Origin: Methanobacterium sp. | GTDB taxonomy: Archaea > Methanobacteriota > Methanobacteria > Methanobacteriales > Methanobacteriaceae | DNA length: 5,243 nucleotides | Direction of reading: 5' to 3' | Assembly: GCA_028700095.1 (NCBI GenBank) | Contig: JAQVTJ010000113.1 | Coordinates: forward strand, 1-5,243 | Shown here: one piece after another, positions 1 to 5,243 of the stretch | How the letters are laid out: every line of letters begins with the position of its first letter | Position numbering within the stretch: the first letter of the stretch is position 1 | Notes under the pieces: model-generated | Told to the model about the DNA's origin: nothing | Seen by the model: the letters and a program-made list of their open reading frames with translations, nothing else | The model's database searches: none | Program-made: the position numbers and the translations under genes

Positions 1-135
1 CATATCATTTTTTTCTGCAATATCAATATAAATATCACAATCTCTACGAGGATCTATAATAGCAGCTGTTCCATTTGAACCTAAAAAATAAGAGTTATGG
101 GCAATTCCATTGGATTTTACAATTTCAAACATCAT
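1..135 (-). CDS. MBL-fold metallo-hydrolase, N-terminal fragment (partial)
   Basis: The first 45 residues of a protein read leftwards off the window edge. The fragment contains GIAHNSYFLGSNGTAAIIDP followed by RRDCDIY. This is the opening beta-sandwich of metallo-beta-lactamase-fold proteins of the glyoxalase II / persulfide dioxygenase type, often fused to a rhodanese domain and usually beginning with a similar AHNSY...IDPRRDCD stretch. The zinc-binding HxHxDH motif lies beyond the edge, so activity and substrate cannot be judged. Two ATG codons are adjacent (133-135 and 130-132). An AGGTGAT ribosome binding site at 141-147 lies 5 bases before the first and 8 before the second, so either could be used. 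The gene is divergent from the ABC exporter operon. Family assignment is by recognition; the exact subfamily is inference. Confidence 0.8.
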   Translation of the reverse strand, partial: MMFEIVKSNGIAHNSYFLGSNGTAAIIDPRRDCDIYIDIAEKNDM

Positions 136-187
136 AAATTATCACCTTCTGAATAAAATTTTAAAGTAAAATTTCGGAGTAAATATT

Positions 188-202
188 CTTTAAAAATTTG
201 GT
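188..202 (-). promoter_or_regulatory. Possible archaeal BRE/TATA promoter for the MBL-fold gene
   Basis: Read on the minus strand this is ACCAAATTTTTAAAG, an A-rich BRE-like element followed by a TATA-like box. Initiation about 25 bases downstream would give a leader of roughly 35 bases that includes the AGGTGAT ribosome binding site. The DNA is so AT-rich that chance matches are common, so this is tentative. Confidence 0.35.
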
Positions 203-248
203 TACTATTTTTCAGTTCACTTTTTTTTTGGGTGGAAATTATGTATGT

Positions 249-257
249 ATTATATAT
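249..257 (+). promoter_or_regulatory. Possible TATA box for the ABC exporter operon
   Basis: ATTATATAT-type sequence lies about 85 bases before the ATPase start codon, giving a leader of around 60 bases. A second TATA-like stretch (ATTATAAAAA, 311-320) lies 20-29 bases before the ATG. It would produce an almost leaderless transcript, which fits poorly with the good ribosome binding site at 329-334. The upstream box is therefore preferred, with low certainty. Confidence 0.3.
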
Positions 258-339
258 CTTCTACATATCAAAAATATTTTATGCAAAATTACACTAAAAA
301 TATTAATATAATTATAAAAACTACTTTGAAGGTGTGAAT

Positions 340-1281
340 ATGGATTATATAATTGAGACTCATAATATTAGTAAAATCTATGGAGATTTTAAAGCAGTTG
401 ACTCAATAAATCTTAAAGTACCCAAAAACAGTGTTTATGGTATTTTAGGTCCGAATGGTGCTGGAAAAACCACTTTAATATCAATGCTTTGTACAATTCT
501 TCATCCCTCCTTAGGAACAGCCACTGTTAATGGATATGATGTTATGAGAAATTCAAAAGAAGTCAGAAAATCCATAGGAGTTGTTTTCCAATCCAGAGCT
601 CTTGATGATATTTTAACTGGCAGAGAACATTTGGAGATGCATGCAGCATTATATGGTGTGCCTAGTGAACTAAGAAAAAAACGGATAGAAGAAGTTTTAG
701 ATTTAATAACATTAGGGGATAAAGCTGATGAGTACACTAAAACATATTCTGGTGGTATGAAACGAAGATTAGAAATTGGAAGAGGTTTAATTCATCATCC
801 TAAAGTTCTTTTTTTAGATGAACCTACATTAGGATTAGATCCTCAGACAAGAGAAAATATATGGGATTATATACAGGAATTAAATAAAAAAGAAGATATT
901 ACTGTATTAATGTCCACACATTATATGGAAGAGGCTGATAAACTGTGTGATGAAGTTGCTATTATGAACAGGGGACATATTATCACATCAGATTCACCAA
1001 AAAATCTTAAAAGAAAGTTTAGAGCAGATGTTATAACAATGAAAGTTGATAATGAAGAAAAGTTTATAAAAGAAGCTGAAAAATTAGATTTTATTAAAAA
1101 TATTGTAATAGTGGATCATGAGATTAAAATGATGGTTGAAAGTGGTGAAAATTTTGTTGCAGCCCTTGTTAATTTTGCAAATAAAAATAATATCATTGTA
1201 AACTCAATAGAACTGGAACATCCTAATTTGGAAGATGTTTTCATAGATTACACAGGAAAAAGAATTATTGAGGAGGCATAA
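340..1281 (+). CDS. ABC exporter ATP-binding protein, DrrA-type
   Basis: ATPase subunit of an ABC-2 export system, 313 residues, expected to work at the inner face of the membrane with the permease encoded next. All nucleotide-binding motifs are intact: Walker A GPNGAGKTT (37-45), Q-loop glutamine 84 in VVFQ, signature YSGGM (136-140), Walker B VLFLDEP (156-162), D-loop GLD (165-167) and H-loop histidine 194 in MSTHYMEEAD. After the ATPase domain comes a C-terminal extension of about 90 residues ending in HPNLEDVFIDYTGK (294-307), the tail typical of the DrrA / daunorubicin-resistance subfamily. The ATG at 340 is chosen because AAGGTG (329-334) sits 5 bases upstream; an in-frame GTG at 334 overlaps that site. 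The cargo cannot be read from the sequence. DrrA relatives export drugs, lipids or polysaccharides, so a drug-resistance label would be over-specific. Confidence 0.93.
   Translation: MDYIIETHNISKIYGDFKAVDSINLKVPKNSVYGILGPNGAGKTTLISMLCTILHPSLGTATVNGYDVMRNSKEVRKSIGVVFQSRALDDILTGREHLEMHAALYGVPSELRKKRIEEVLDLITLGDKADEYTKTYSGGMKRRLEIGRGLIHHPKVLFLDEPTLGLDPQTRENIWDYIQELNKKEDITVLMSTHYMEEADKLCDEVAIMNRGHIITSDSPKNLKRKFRADVITMKVDNEEKFIKEAEKLDFIKNIVIVDHEIKMMVESGENFVAALVNFANKNNIIVNSIELEHPNLEDVFIDYTGKRIIEEA
1271..1276 (+). promoter_or_regulatory. Ribosome binding site that fixes the TTG start of the permease
   Basis: AGGAGG lies within the last codons of the ATPase gene and 7 bases before the TTG at 1284. 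There is no in-frame ATG until codon 47, which lies after the first membrane segment. The strong site therefore supports TTG as the true start and suggests that the two genes are translationally linked. Confidence 0.75.
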
Positions 1282-1283
1282 TA

Positions 1284-2048
1284 TTGGTTGAATGGGAAGG
1301 AATATATACAATATGGTTTAGAGAGGCGAAAAGATATGTTAGATATCGTTCTCGTATAGTTTCATCTGTTGTAACACCATTATTATGGCTCTTAATTTTT
1401 GGCACAGGTCTAGGTTCTGCAATGAGATTTAGCAGTGTTCCTGGCGGTTATCAGACATTTATATATCCTGGGGTTATAGGTCAAACAATATTATTTACAG
1501 CTGTGTTTTCAGGGGTTTCAGTTATTATGGACCGACAATATGGGTTTTTAAAGGAAATTATGGTTGCTCCTGTTAGTCGTCCTTCAATAGTTTTTGGTAA
1601 GGCATTAGGAATTGCAACAGCTTCAATAATACAAGGTGTGATCCTTCTTGCATTATCATTTATAGTAGGGATTCAAATGACACCAATAATTTTTATTGCA
1701 TGTTTTCTTCTAATGATCCCAATATCTGTAGGGCTTGCTGGTGTTGGTTTAATAATTGCTACTTTTACAGATAGTATGGAAGGTTTTAACTTAATAATGA
1801 GTTTCATTGTATTGCCAATGTTTCTTTTAAGCGGTGCATTATTCCCAGTAACAGGTTTACCATATTTTCTTCAAATAGCAGTATATTTGGATCCTCTAAC
1901 TTATGGTGTTGATGCACTTCGTCAGGTGATTTTAGGTAATGGTGCACTTCCACTTTATATTAGTTCATTGGTTGTTGTGGGCTTTGCATTGTTAACCATA
2001 ATATTATCAGCTATATTGTTTAGTAAAAGAGAACAGAATTTAATGTAA
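1284..2048 (+). CDS. ABC-2 type exporter permease, DrrB-type
   Basis: Membrane subunit of the exporter, 254 residues, the normal size for an ABC-2 half-permease. A short amphipathic N-terminus (WFREAKRYVRYRSRI) leads into six likely membrane helices at about residues 26-44, 59-81, 107-129, 134-158, 169-187 and 224-246. Family landmarks are YQTFIYPGVIGQ (56-67), the cytoplasmic coupling segment with DRQYGFLKEIMVAPVSRP (83-100), and FPVTGLPYFLQ followed by LDPLTYGVDALR (187-213). These match the ABC2_membrane / DrrB family. The gene begins with TTG two bases after the ATPase stop codon and uses the AGGAGG site inside that gene. The pair thus forms a two-gene operon, and the proteins probably assemble as a dimer of each subunit. 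The exported substrate is unknown. Confidence 0.92.
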   Translation: MVEWEGIYTIWFREAKRYVRYRSRIVSSVVTPLLWLLIFGTGLGSAMRFSSVPGGYQTFIYPGVIGQTILFTAVFSGVSVIMDRQYGFLKEIMVAPVSRPSIVFGKALGIATASIIQGVILLALSFIVGIQMTPIIFIACFLLMIPISVGLAGVGLIIATFTDSMEGFNLIMSFIVLPMFLLSGALFPVTGLPYFLQIAVYLDPLTYGVDALRQVILGNGALPLYISSLVVVGFALLTIILSAILFSKREQNLM

Positions 2049-2057
2049 ATGTTACCC

Positions 2058-2085
2058 AAAAAAAAATATATTATTATTTTTTTTT
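2058..2085 (+). terminator. Probable transcription terminator of the ABC exporter operon
   Basis: Ten bases after the permease stop codon there is a run of nine A (2058-2066), then a short AT spacer, then a run of nine T (2077-2085). T-tracts directly downstream of genes are the usual archaeal termination signal. The A and T runs could pair, but an all A-U stem would be weak, so the T-tract itself is the likely signal. Confidence 0.55.
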
Positions 2086-2132
2086 AAGATTTTTATGAAT
2101 AAAAGAAATATTAATATATTTTTATCTAATTG

Positions 2133-2142
2133 TTTTATAAAT
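2133..2142 (+). promoter_or_regulatory. Possible TATA box for the cysteine-cluster gene
   Basis: TTTTATAAAT lies about 60 bases before the ATG at 2198. Initiation about 25 bases further on would give a leader of roughly 35 bases containing the AGGGTGA ribosome binding site (2187-2193). Placement after the exporter T-tract supports a separate transcript. The AT-rich background keeps confidence low. Confidence 0.4.
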
Positions 2143-2197
2143 GATGATCTAATTAATATATTAAGAATATTTTAATTTGATATTATAGGGTGAACAA

Positions 2198-2923
2198 ATG
2201 TTATTAGAAGAGTTACATAAGAGAGAGTACATAAATTCTGTGTTTAACCAATATAAAGAATTAGTAGAAAAACAACCTTTCATGGAATCTGAATTATTCA
2301 TATTTGAGAGAATGGTTTATAAAAGGGTTAAAAAAATATTAAAGAAATCTGGCCAATTAAAAGATGTTGAAAAGAAGGATATTAAAGAAATTGTACATTT
2401 TTCTTCCATAGCATTTACTGAAGGTTCACTTGTTGCTGCATTACGTTTAGATTATTGTCAAAGATGTGGATGGTGTTGTGAAAATTGTTCCCCAATATAT
2501 ATTACAGAAAAAGAATATGAGAACTATAAAAGTTCAGATAAAGTTATAACTGCAGATATTAAGCCTTATAAAGATGGTTATAAATTTACAGATGATCGTC
2601 CATGTGAACATTTTATTAGAAAAACAAAAAAATGTGATATATATAATCAAAGACCTGCTGTATGCAGAGCTTTTCCAATATTAATAAAAAATGAAAATGA
2701 ATATGTTTTCACACCCAACCATTACTGTAAATATGCAGTTGAATTTGTAGTTCAAAAAGCAATTACAGAAATAACCACATGTTTAAAAATTAGAAATGAT
2801 CCAGATTTTCTTAAAAATCTTAAAAAATTAATGGAAAACCAAATTCCACAAAAAGAAGATATTTTAGAAGATAGAGTTAAAAAATGGAATGAAATAGCAG
2901 ATAAATTAGATAATGAATTTTAA
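2198..2923 (+). CDS. YkgJ-type cysteine-cluster protein (putative zinc or Fe-S binding)
   Basis: A predicted soluble protein of 241 residues with ten cysteines. The diagnostic clusters are CQRCGWCCENC (C87, C90, C93, C94, C97), then C136 in RPCEHF, C146 in CDIYNQRPAVC and C156 in CRAFP. The order CxxCGxCC ... C ... CxIYxxRPxxCRxFP is the hallmark of the YkgJ / UPF0153 family, thought to bind zinc or an iron-sulfur cluster. C177 and C195 lie outside the core. About 85 mostly charged, helical residues precede the first cluster and about 80 follow the last, so the core sits in the middle of a longer protein. The biochemical role of the family is not established. The start is supported by AGGGTGA (2187-2193), 4 bases before the ATG. 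The gene appears monocistronic, with AT-rich gaps on both sides. Confidence 0.85.
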   Translation: MLLEELHKREYINSVFNQYKELVEKQPFMESELFIFERMVYKRVKKILKKSGQLKDVEKKDIKEIVHFSSIAFTEGSLVAALRLDYCQRCGWCCENCSPIYITEKEYENYKSSDKVITADIKPYKDGYKFTDDRPCEHFIRKTKKCDIYNQRPAVCRAFPILIKNENEYVFTPNHYCKYAVEFVVQKAITEITTCLKIRNDPDFLKNLKKLMENQIPQKEDILEDRVKKWNEIADKLDNEF

Positions 2924-3091
2924 ATAACTATTTAAAATAAATATTACTATTATTTTTGATAGATTTATTCTCTATTAACATATTTTAAAAACTGAAATAT
3001 TTTCTTTTAAGCTCCATTATATTAAAATTTTTAACAATTTACAAGATTTTAAATTTATTTGCAAATATCCAAAATAATATTAAATAATACA

Positions 3092-3108
3092 AAATCCAAT
3101 ATATATAT
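3092..3108 (+). promoter_or_regulatory. Possible BRE/TATA promoter for the membrane-protein gene
   Basis: AAATCCAATATATATAT combines an A-rich BRE-like element with an alternating TA box, about 70-85 bases before the start at 3177. The first 12 bases (AAATCCAATATA) recur exactly at 4139-4150, upstream of the coiled-coil gene. A second TATA-like stretch near 3129-3137 would be an alternative giving a shorter leader. Confidence 0.35.
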
Positions 3109-3176
3109 GATAATACTTAAATAAAATAAATATAAACTGTCATATAGTTAATAATATTATGGGGAGAGGATATTTT

Positions 3177-3875
3177 ATGATAAGTATGAAGGATCATTAT
3201 CTTAACTCTTGGGTGTTTCTTTTGAAAAATTTATCTGAATTTAAAATTCCAATATTATTATTAACTATACTTAATATTTTGGCAGCTATTATTGCTTTAA
3301 AATGGAATGCTACAACTAACTGGTCTGTTAACTCTATAGAACATCTGATATTTGGCATTTTCACGGTTTTATTTTTAAATTTAATATTATCTGTGTTTAT
3401 TACCAATATAACTAGAAAAAATATGGGAAAACAAATACTTAACAAAGAGGATATATTGGGAACTATATTAAAAACCTTTTTTCTAAATATTCTTCTATTC
3501 CTGGTTTTGTTATTAGTATTTTTATTTGTAAGTTATTTGGCAGGATTTACAAATAATCCAGTTAATCATATTAATTTATATTTTGATGGAAATTCACAAG
3601 TTTTAGTTATTTTAGAGTCTCTTGGCTTAGTTATGTTATTTTCTCTTTTTATTTTACCATCTATGATAAATAGAAATTCATTAATTGGTTCTATTAAAGA
3701 AAGTATAGTATTAGTAGGGAATAATAAAGTAAAGTCATTAATACTTTTATTTACAATAATCCTGGCTGTACTAATATCGTTCATACCATTTTTTGGATTA
3801 ATTTCAGGATTTACTATTACATATCTTACAATACTTACAACACAAATATATGTGGATTTAAATCCAATTGAATAA
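3177..3875 (+). CDS. Multi-pass membrane protein of unknown function
   Basis: An integral membrane protein of 232 residues that I cannot assign to a named function. Hydrophobic segments lie at about residues 22-41, 57-77, 100-123, 141-161 and a long stretch at 186-221 that can hold two helices, giving five or six crossings. Positively charged loops (for example TRKNMGKQ at 79-86) separate them. There are no cysteines and no catalytic motif that I recognise. Size and layout resemble the uncharacterised DUF4013-like membrane proteins common in methanogenic archaea; this is a weak resemblance, not an identification. The ATG at 3177 is preferred because GGGGAGAGGAT (3161-3171) lies just upstream and works as its ribosome binding site. 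An in-frame ATG at 3159 abuts that site and would add six residues; another at 3186 is also possible. It seems to be transcribed alone, followed by T-tracts at 3948-3962. Confidence 0.75.
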   Translation: MISMKDHYLNSWVFLLKNLSEFKIPILLLTILNILAAIIALKWNATTNWSVNSIEHLIFGIFTVLFLNLILSVFITNITRKNMGKQILNKEDILGTILKTFFLNILLFLVLLLVFLFVSYLAGFTNNPVNHINLYFDGNSQVLVILESLGLVMLFSLFILPSMINRNSLIGSIKESIVLVGNNKVKSLILLFTIILAVLISFIPFFGLISGFTITYLTILTTQIYVDLNPIE

Positions 3876-3947
3876 AAAACAAATTATAATATAATAAATT
3901 ATGGTTTTAAATATAAACTAAAACATTCTAAGAGTTACAACATATCA

Positions 3948-3962
3948 TTTTTTTTATTTTTT
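3948..3962 (+). terminator. Probable T-tract terminator after the membrane-protein gene
   Basis: Runs of eight T (3948-3955) and six T (3957-3962) are separated by one A, about 70 bases after the stop codon. This fits archaeal T-tract termination. Another T8 run follows at 3993-4000, so termination could be spread over several sites. Confidence 0.45.
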
Positions 3963-4011
3963 CTAATATAATTAGATAATTTTCTTTAATACTTTTTTTT
4001 AAGGTTTAAAA

Positions 4012-4056
4012 TAAATATTTAATAGATTAAAAACCTGTTTATCTATTAAATATTTA
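4012..4056. repeat. Perfect 16-bp inverted repeat with 13-base spacer
   Basis: The left arm TAAATATTTAATAGAT (4012-4027) is the exact reverse complement of the right arm ATCTATTAAATATTTA (4041-4056). The 13-base spacer (4028-4040) ends in AAACCTGTTT, whose AAAC and GTTT are themselves complementary. The element can form a long AT hairpin on either strand. It lies about 190 bases before the coiled-coil and nuclease genes and about 140 bases after the membrane-protein gene. It could be a bidirectional terminator, a regulator-binding dyad or a remnant of a mobile element; the sequence does not decide. Confidence 0.8.
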
Positions 4057-4138
4057 GTAATTATTATATTAAATTTTTTCATAATCTTTCATATATGTGG
4101 ATTATTTTTAAATTTTTGCAAAAAGGATAAAAGCAGGT

Positions 4139-4150
4139 AAATCCAATATA
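4139..4150 (+). promoter_or_regulatory. Possible promoter element for the coiled-coil/nuclease operon
   Basis: AAATCCAATATA is identical to the start of the putative promoter at 3092-3103 and lies about 95-105 bases before the ATG at 4244. A second TATA-like candidate is TTTTTAATAAAA within 4175-4186, which would place initiation near 4205 and give a leader of about 40 bases. I cannot choose between them. Confidence 0.3.
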
Positions 4151-4243
4151 GTTTTATTCTACATTAGAATGATATTTTTAATAAAATGTTAATAATAATC
4201 ATAAATTTTTTTTTGATTGTTAAGTGCAACTGGAGCAGTGTTA

Positions 4244-4810
4244 ATGGTAAAAGTAATAAAATCAGCTGTCAAATGCTATAAAAAGAAAACCAAGAAGACT
4301 GTTGGTGGTAAAAGGAAGATATATGAGTATAATCAGTATTTAGTACCTTTAAAGAGGTCTGATAAATTTGAGTGTAGTGAAGAAGTTTTCATTATACCTC
4401 AAAGACAAATTGAAGAATTAGTTGGTGAAGATATTGCACATGCAGAGGAATATCTTAAAAACATAGGAGTTGAAGATAGTAATTTTGAAGTTTATGAACG
4501 TGAACTTGCTGAATTAGAATGGAAACATAATGAACTATCCAAATCCTATAAGGAACTAGTTAGTAAACATACAAAAACCAATAAAAAGTTAAGACTTGAA
4601 AATGAACGTCTAAAATCTTTAGAAGAAGATAAAAAAAAGCTCATGGATAAATTAGGGGAAATTAGCCAAGCTTATAAAAATCTTAAAACAAACTATGAAA
4701 ATGAATTAGAAAAAAACAAAGTTCTTGAAGAGGAATTAAATAAAGATAAAGATATTTGGACAAGTTTAAAAAGTCGTTTAGGCAGTAAAAAGGATGGTGA
4801 AGGGGTATAA
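4244..4810 (+). CDS. Lysine-rich coiled-coil protein of unknown function
   Basis: A hypothetical protein of 188 residues whose family I do not recognise. Residues 1-26 are very basic (KCYKKKTKKTVGGKRK). Residues 27-52 look like short beta strands (YEYNQYLVPL and SEEVFIIPQ), so the N-terminal part could be a small nucleic-acid-binding or protein-binding domain. From about residue 82 to 170 the sequence is highly charged with repeated Leu, Tyr and Ile spacing (ELAELEWKHNELSKSYKELV, LENERLKSLEEDKKKLMDKL), a probable long coiled coil for oligomerisation. There is no signal peptide or membrane segment. The ATG at 4244 follows GGAG (4232-4235) by 8 bases. In-frame TTG (4217) and GTG (4238) are alternatives, and a TGA at 4214-4216 closes the frame upstream. 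Its stop codon overlaps the start of the nuclease gene, so the two are probably co-translated and may be partners. Confidence 0.72.
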   Translation: MVKVIKSAVKCYKKKTKKTVGGKRKIYEYNQYLVPLKRSDKFECSEEVFIIPQRQIEELVGEDIAHAEEYLKNIGVEDSNFEVYERELAELEWKHNELSKSYKELVSKHTKTNKKLRLENERLKSLEEDKKKLMDKLGEISQAYKNLKTNYENELEKNKVLEEELNKDKDIWTSLKSRLGSKKDGEGV

Positions 4811-5243
4811 TGAATAATAAACCCAAATCTGCCCAACATCCTCTTATAAGTCAAGTTAAGATAATTGAAGATAAAAATAATTTCCCAATTAGTTGGCTTA
4901 ACAAACAAGGCTTCTGTGAATATGGGATTTATCTTGAAAATGTTGAAGGAATTGAGATCAAACCAACCAAATCCATGAGGGAAGGAACAAAGGTACATGC
5001 AACTCTTGAAGCTAAATTTAAAGAACATGCAGAACCTGCAACATTTGATGAAATGTTAGAAACATCCAAAACAGGAGAGATTCTTTCAAGAGAATTACCT
5101 GTAATTTCCAAACAATATGGTATCAGAGGATTTATTGACGAAATATGGATGACTCCAGATGAATTTATTATTATTGATGATAAACCAGGTACAAAAGCTT
5201 ATTCTTCAAGTATTAACCAAGTTTTCGGATATTGTCTTGCATT
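4810..5243 (+). CDS. Cas4/RecB-like PD-(D/E)XK nuclease (partial, 3' end cut)
   Basis: The first 144 residues of a nuclease cut off by the window edge. It carries the ordered motifs of the RecB/Cas4 branch of PD-(D/E)XK nucleases: EGTKVHATLE with the GxxxH histidine (H63), GIRGFIDEIW with the metal-binding aspartate D110, IIDDKPG with D123 and K125 forming the D-x-K catalytic pair, and NQVFGY providing the QxxxY motif (Q137, Y141). Cysteine 36 in NKQGFCEYGIYLE sits where Cas4 proteins have the first Fe-S cluster ligand; the three C-terminal cysteines expected in Cas4 would lie beyond the edge. Members of this branch are DNA exonucleases in CRISPR adaptation, recombination and phage replication. 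The ATG overlaps the upstream stop codon (TAATG), with AGGGG (4801-4805) or GGTGA (4796-4800) as ribosome binding site. No CRISPR array or cas1/cas2 is visible, so calling it cas4 is not justified. Confidence 0.85.
   Translation, partial: MNNKPKSAQHPLISQVKIIEDKNNFPISWLNKQGFCEYGIYLENVEGIEIKPTKSMREGTKVHATLEAKFKEHAEPATFDEMLETSKTGEILSRELPVISKQYGIRGFIDEIWMTPDEFIIIDDKPGTKAYSSSINQVFGYCLA

Larger units (their letters stand above)
3876..4243. other. AT-rich non-coding gap before the coiled-coil gene
   Basis: No convincing gene is visible on either strand in these roughly 370 bases. The stretch holds the T-tracts at 3948-3962 and 3993-4000, a perfect 16-bp inverted repeat (4012-4056), a T6 run at 4075-4080, a 12-base copy (4139-4150) of the motif seen before the membrane-protein gene, and a T-rich stretch ending at 4214. 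No tRNA, rRNA or CRISPR repeats are seen. A small untranscribed or regulatory RNA cannot be excluded. Confidence 0.6.

Noticed and set aside
240..267. TATGTA (240-245 and 244-249) with TACATA (262-267) as an operator dyad
   Set aside because: Only a 6-bp match in AT-rich DNA with no supporting conservation visible.
334..336. GTG as the start of the ABC ATPase
   Set aside because: It overlaps the AAGGTG ribosome binding site. The ATG at 340 has correct spacing to that site and gives the usual N-terminus.
501..737. Minus-strand reading frame of 78 codons inside the ATPase gene
   Set aside because: It lies antisense to Walker A and signature-region coding sequence with clear homology, and its product has no recognisable features.
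3197..3784. Two minus-strand reading frames inside the membrane-protein gene (3197-3445 and 3566-3784)
   Set aside because: They are antisense shadows of a hydrophobic coding sequence, with no ribosome binding site or protein features noted.
2931..4019. 15-base direct repeat TTTAAAATAAATATT at 2931-2945 and 4005-4019
   Set aside because: Pure A/T low-complexity sequence in very AT-rich gaps; expected by chance.
4217..4243. TTG at 4217 as the start of the coiled-coil gene
   Set aside because: It is preceded only by a T-rich stretch without a ribosome binding site, whereas the ATG at 4244 has GGAG 8 bases upstream. It remains a possibility.
3876..4243. CRISPR array near the Cas4-like nuclease
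   Set aside because: No regularly spaced repeats were found; the only structured element is a single inverted repeat.
4693..5111. Minus-strand reading frames across the coiled-coil/nuclease junction (4693-5028 and 4929-5111)
   Set aside because: The plus strand encodes conserved nuclease motifs in order, so these are shadows.

Overview
The window looks like chromosomal DNA from a strongly AT-rich methanogenic archaeon, most likely of the Methanobacteriales (Methanobrevibacter or Methanosphaera type). Three things suggest this: very AT-rich intergenic DNA, archaeal Shine-Dalgarno sites of the GGTGA/AGGAGG type with TATA-like boxes upstream, and the mix of protein families (a methanogen-style MBL protein, a YkgJ-type cysteine-cluster protein and a lineage-style small membrane protein). 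The genus is an inference and cannot be fixed from the sequence alone.

Left part (1-2090). The 5' end of a metallo-beta-lactamase-fold gene runs leftwards off the edge. Divergent from it is a two-gene ABC exporter operon of the DrrA/DrrB type: an ATPase with all catalytic motifs intact, then an ABC-2 permease that starts at a TTG two bases after the ATPase stop codon. The AGGAGG site for the permease lies inside the end of the ATPase gene, so the two are probably translated together and form one transporter. A T-tract follows the operon.

Middle part (2090-3960). Two genes appear to be transcribed separately. One encodes a soluble protein with a YkgJ-type cysteine cluster (probable metal or Fe-S binding). 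The other encodes a small multi-pass membrane protein of unknown function. Both have recognisable ribosome binding sites. T-tracts follow the membrane-protein gene.

Right part (3960-5243). An AT-rich non-coding stretch of about 370 bases contains a perfect 16-bp inverted repeat. It precedes a tightly linked gene pair: a lysine-rich coiled-coil protein, then a Cas4/RecB-like PD-(D/E)XK nuclease cut off by the window edge. The two overlap by one base (TAATG). The nuclease keeps every active-site motif that is visible, plus a cysteine placed like the N-terminal Fe-S ligand of Cas4. No CRISPR array or other cas gene is visible. This nuclease and coiled-coil pair is the least conventional part of the window and the best candidate for an undescribed DNA-processing or defence module, but that role is inferred from architecture only.
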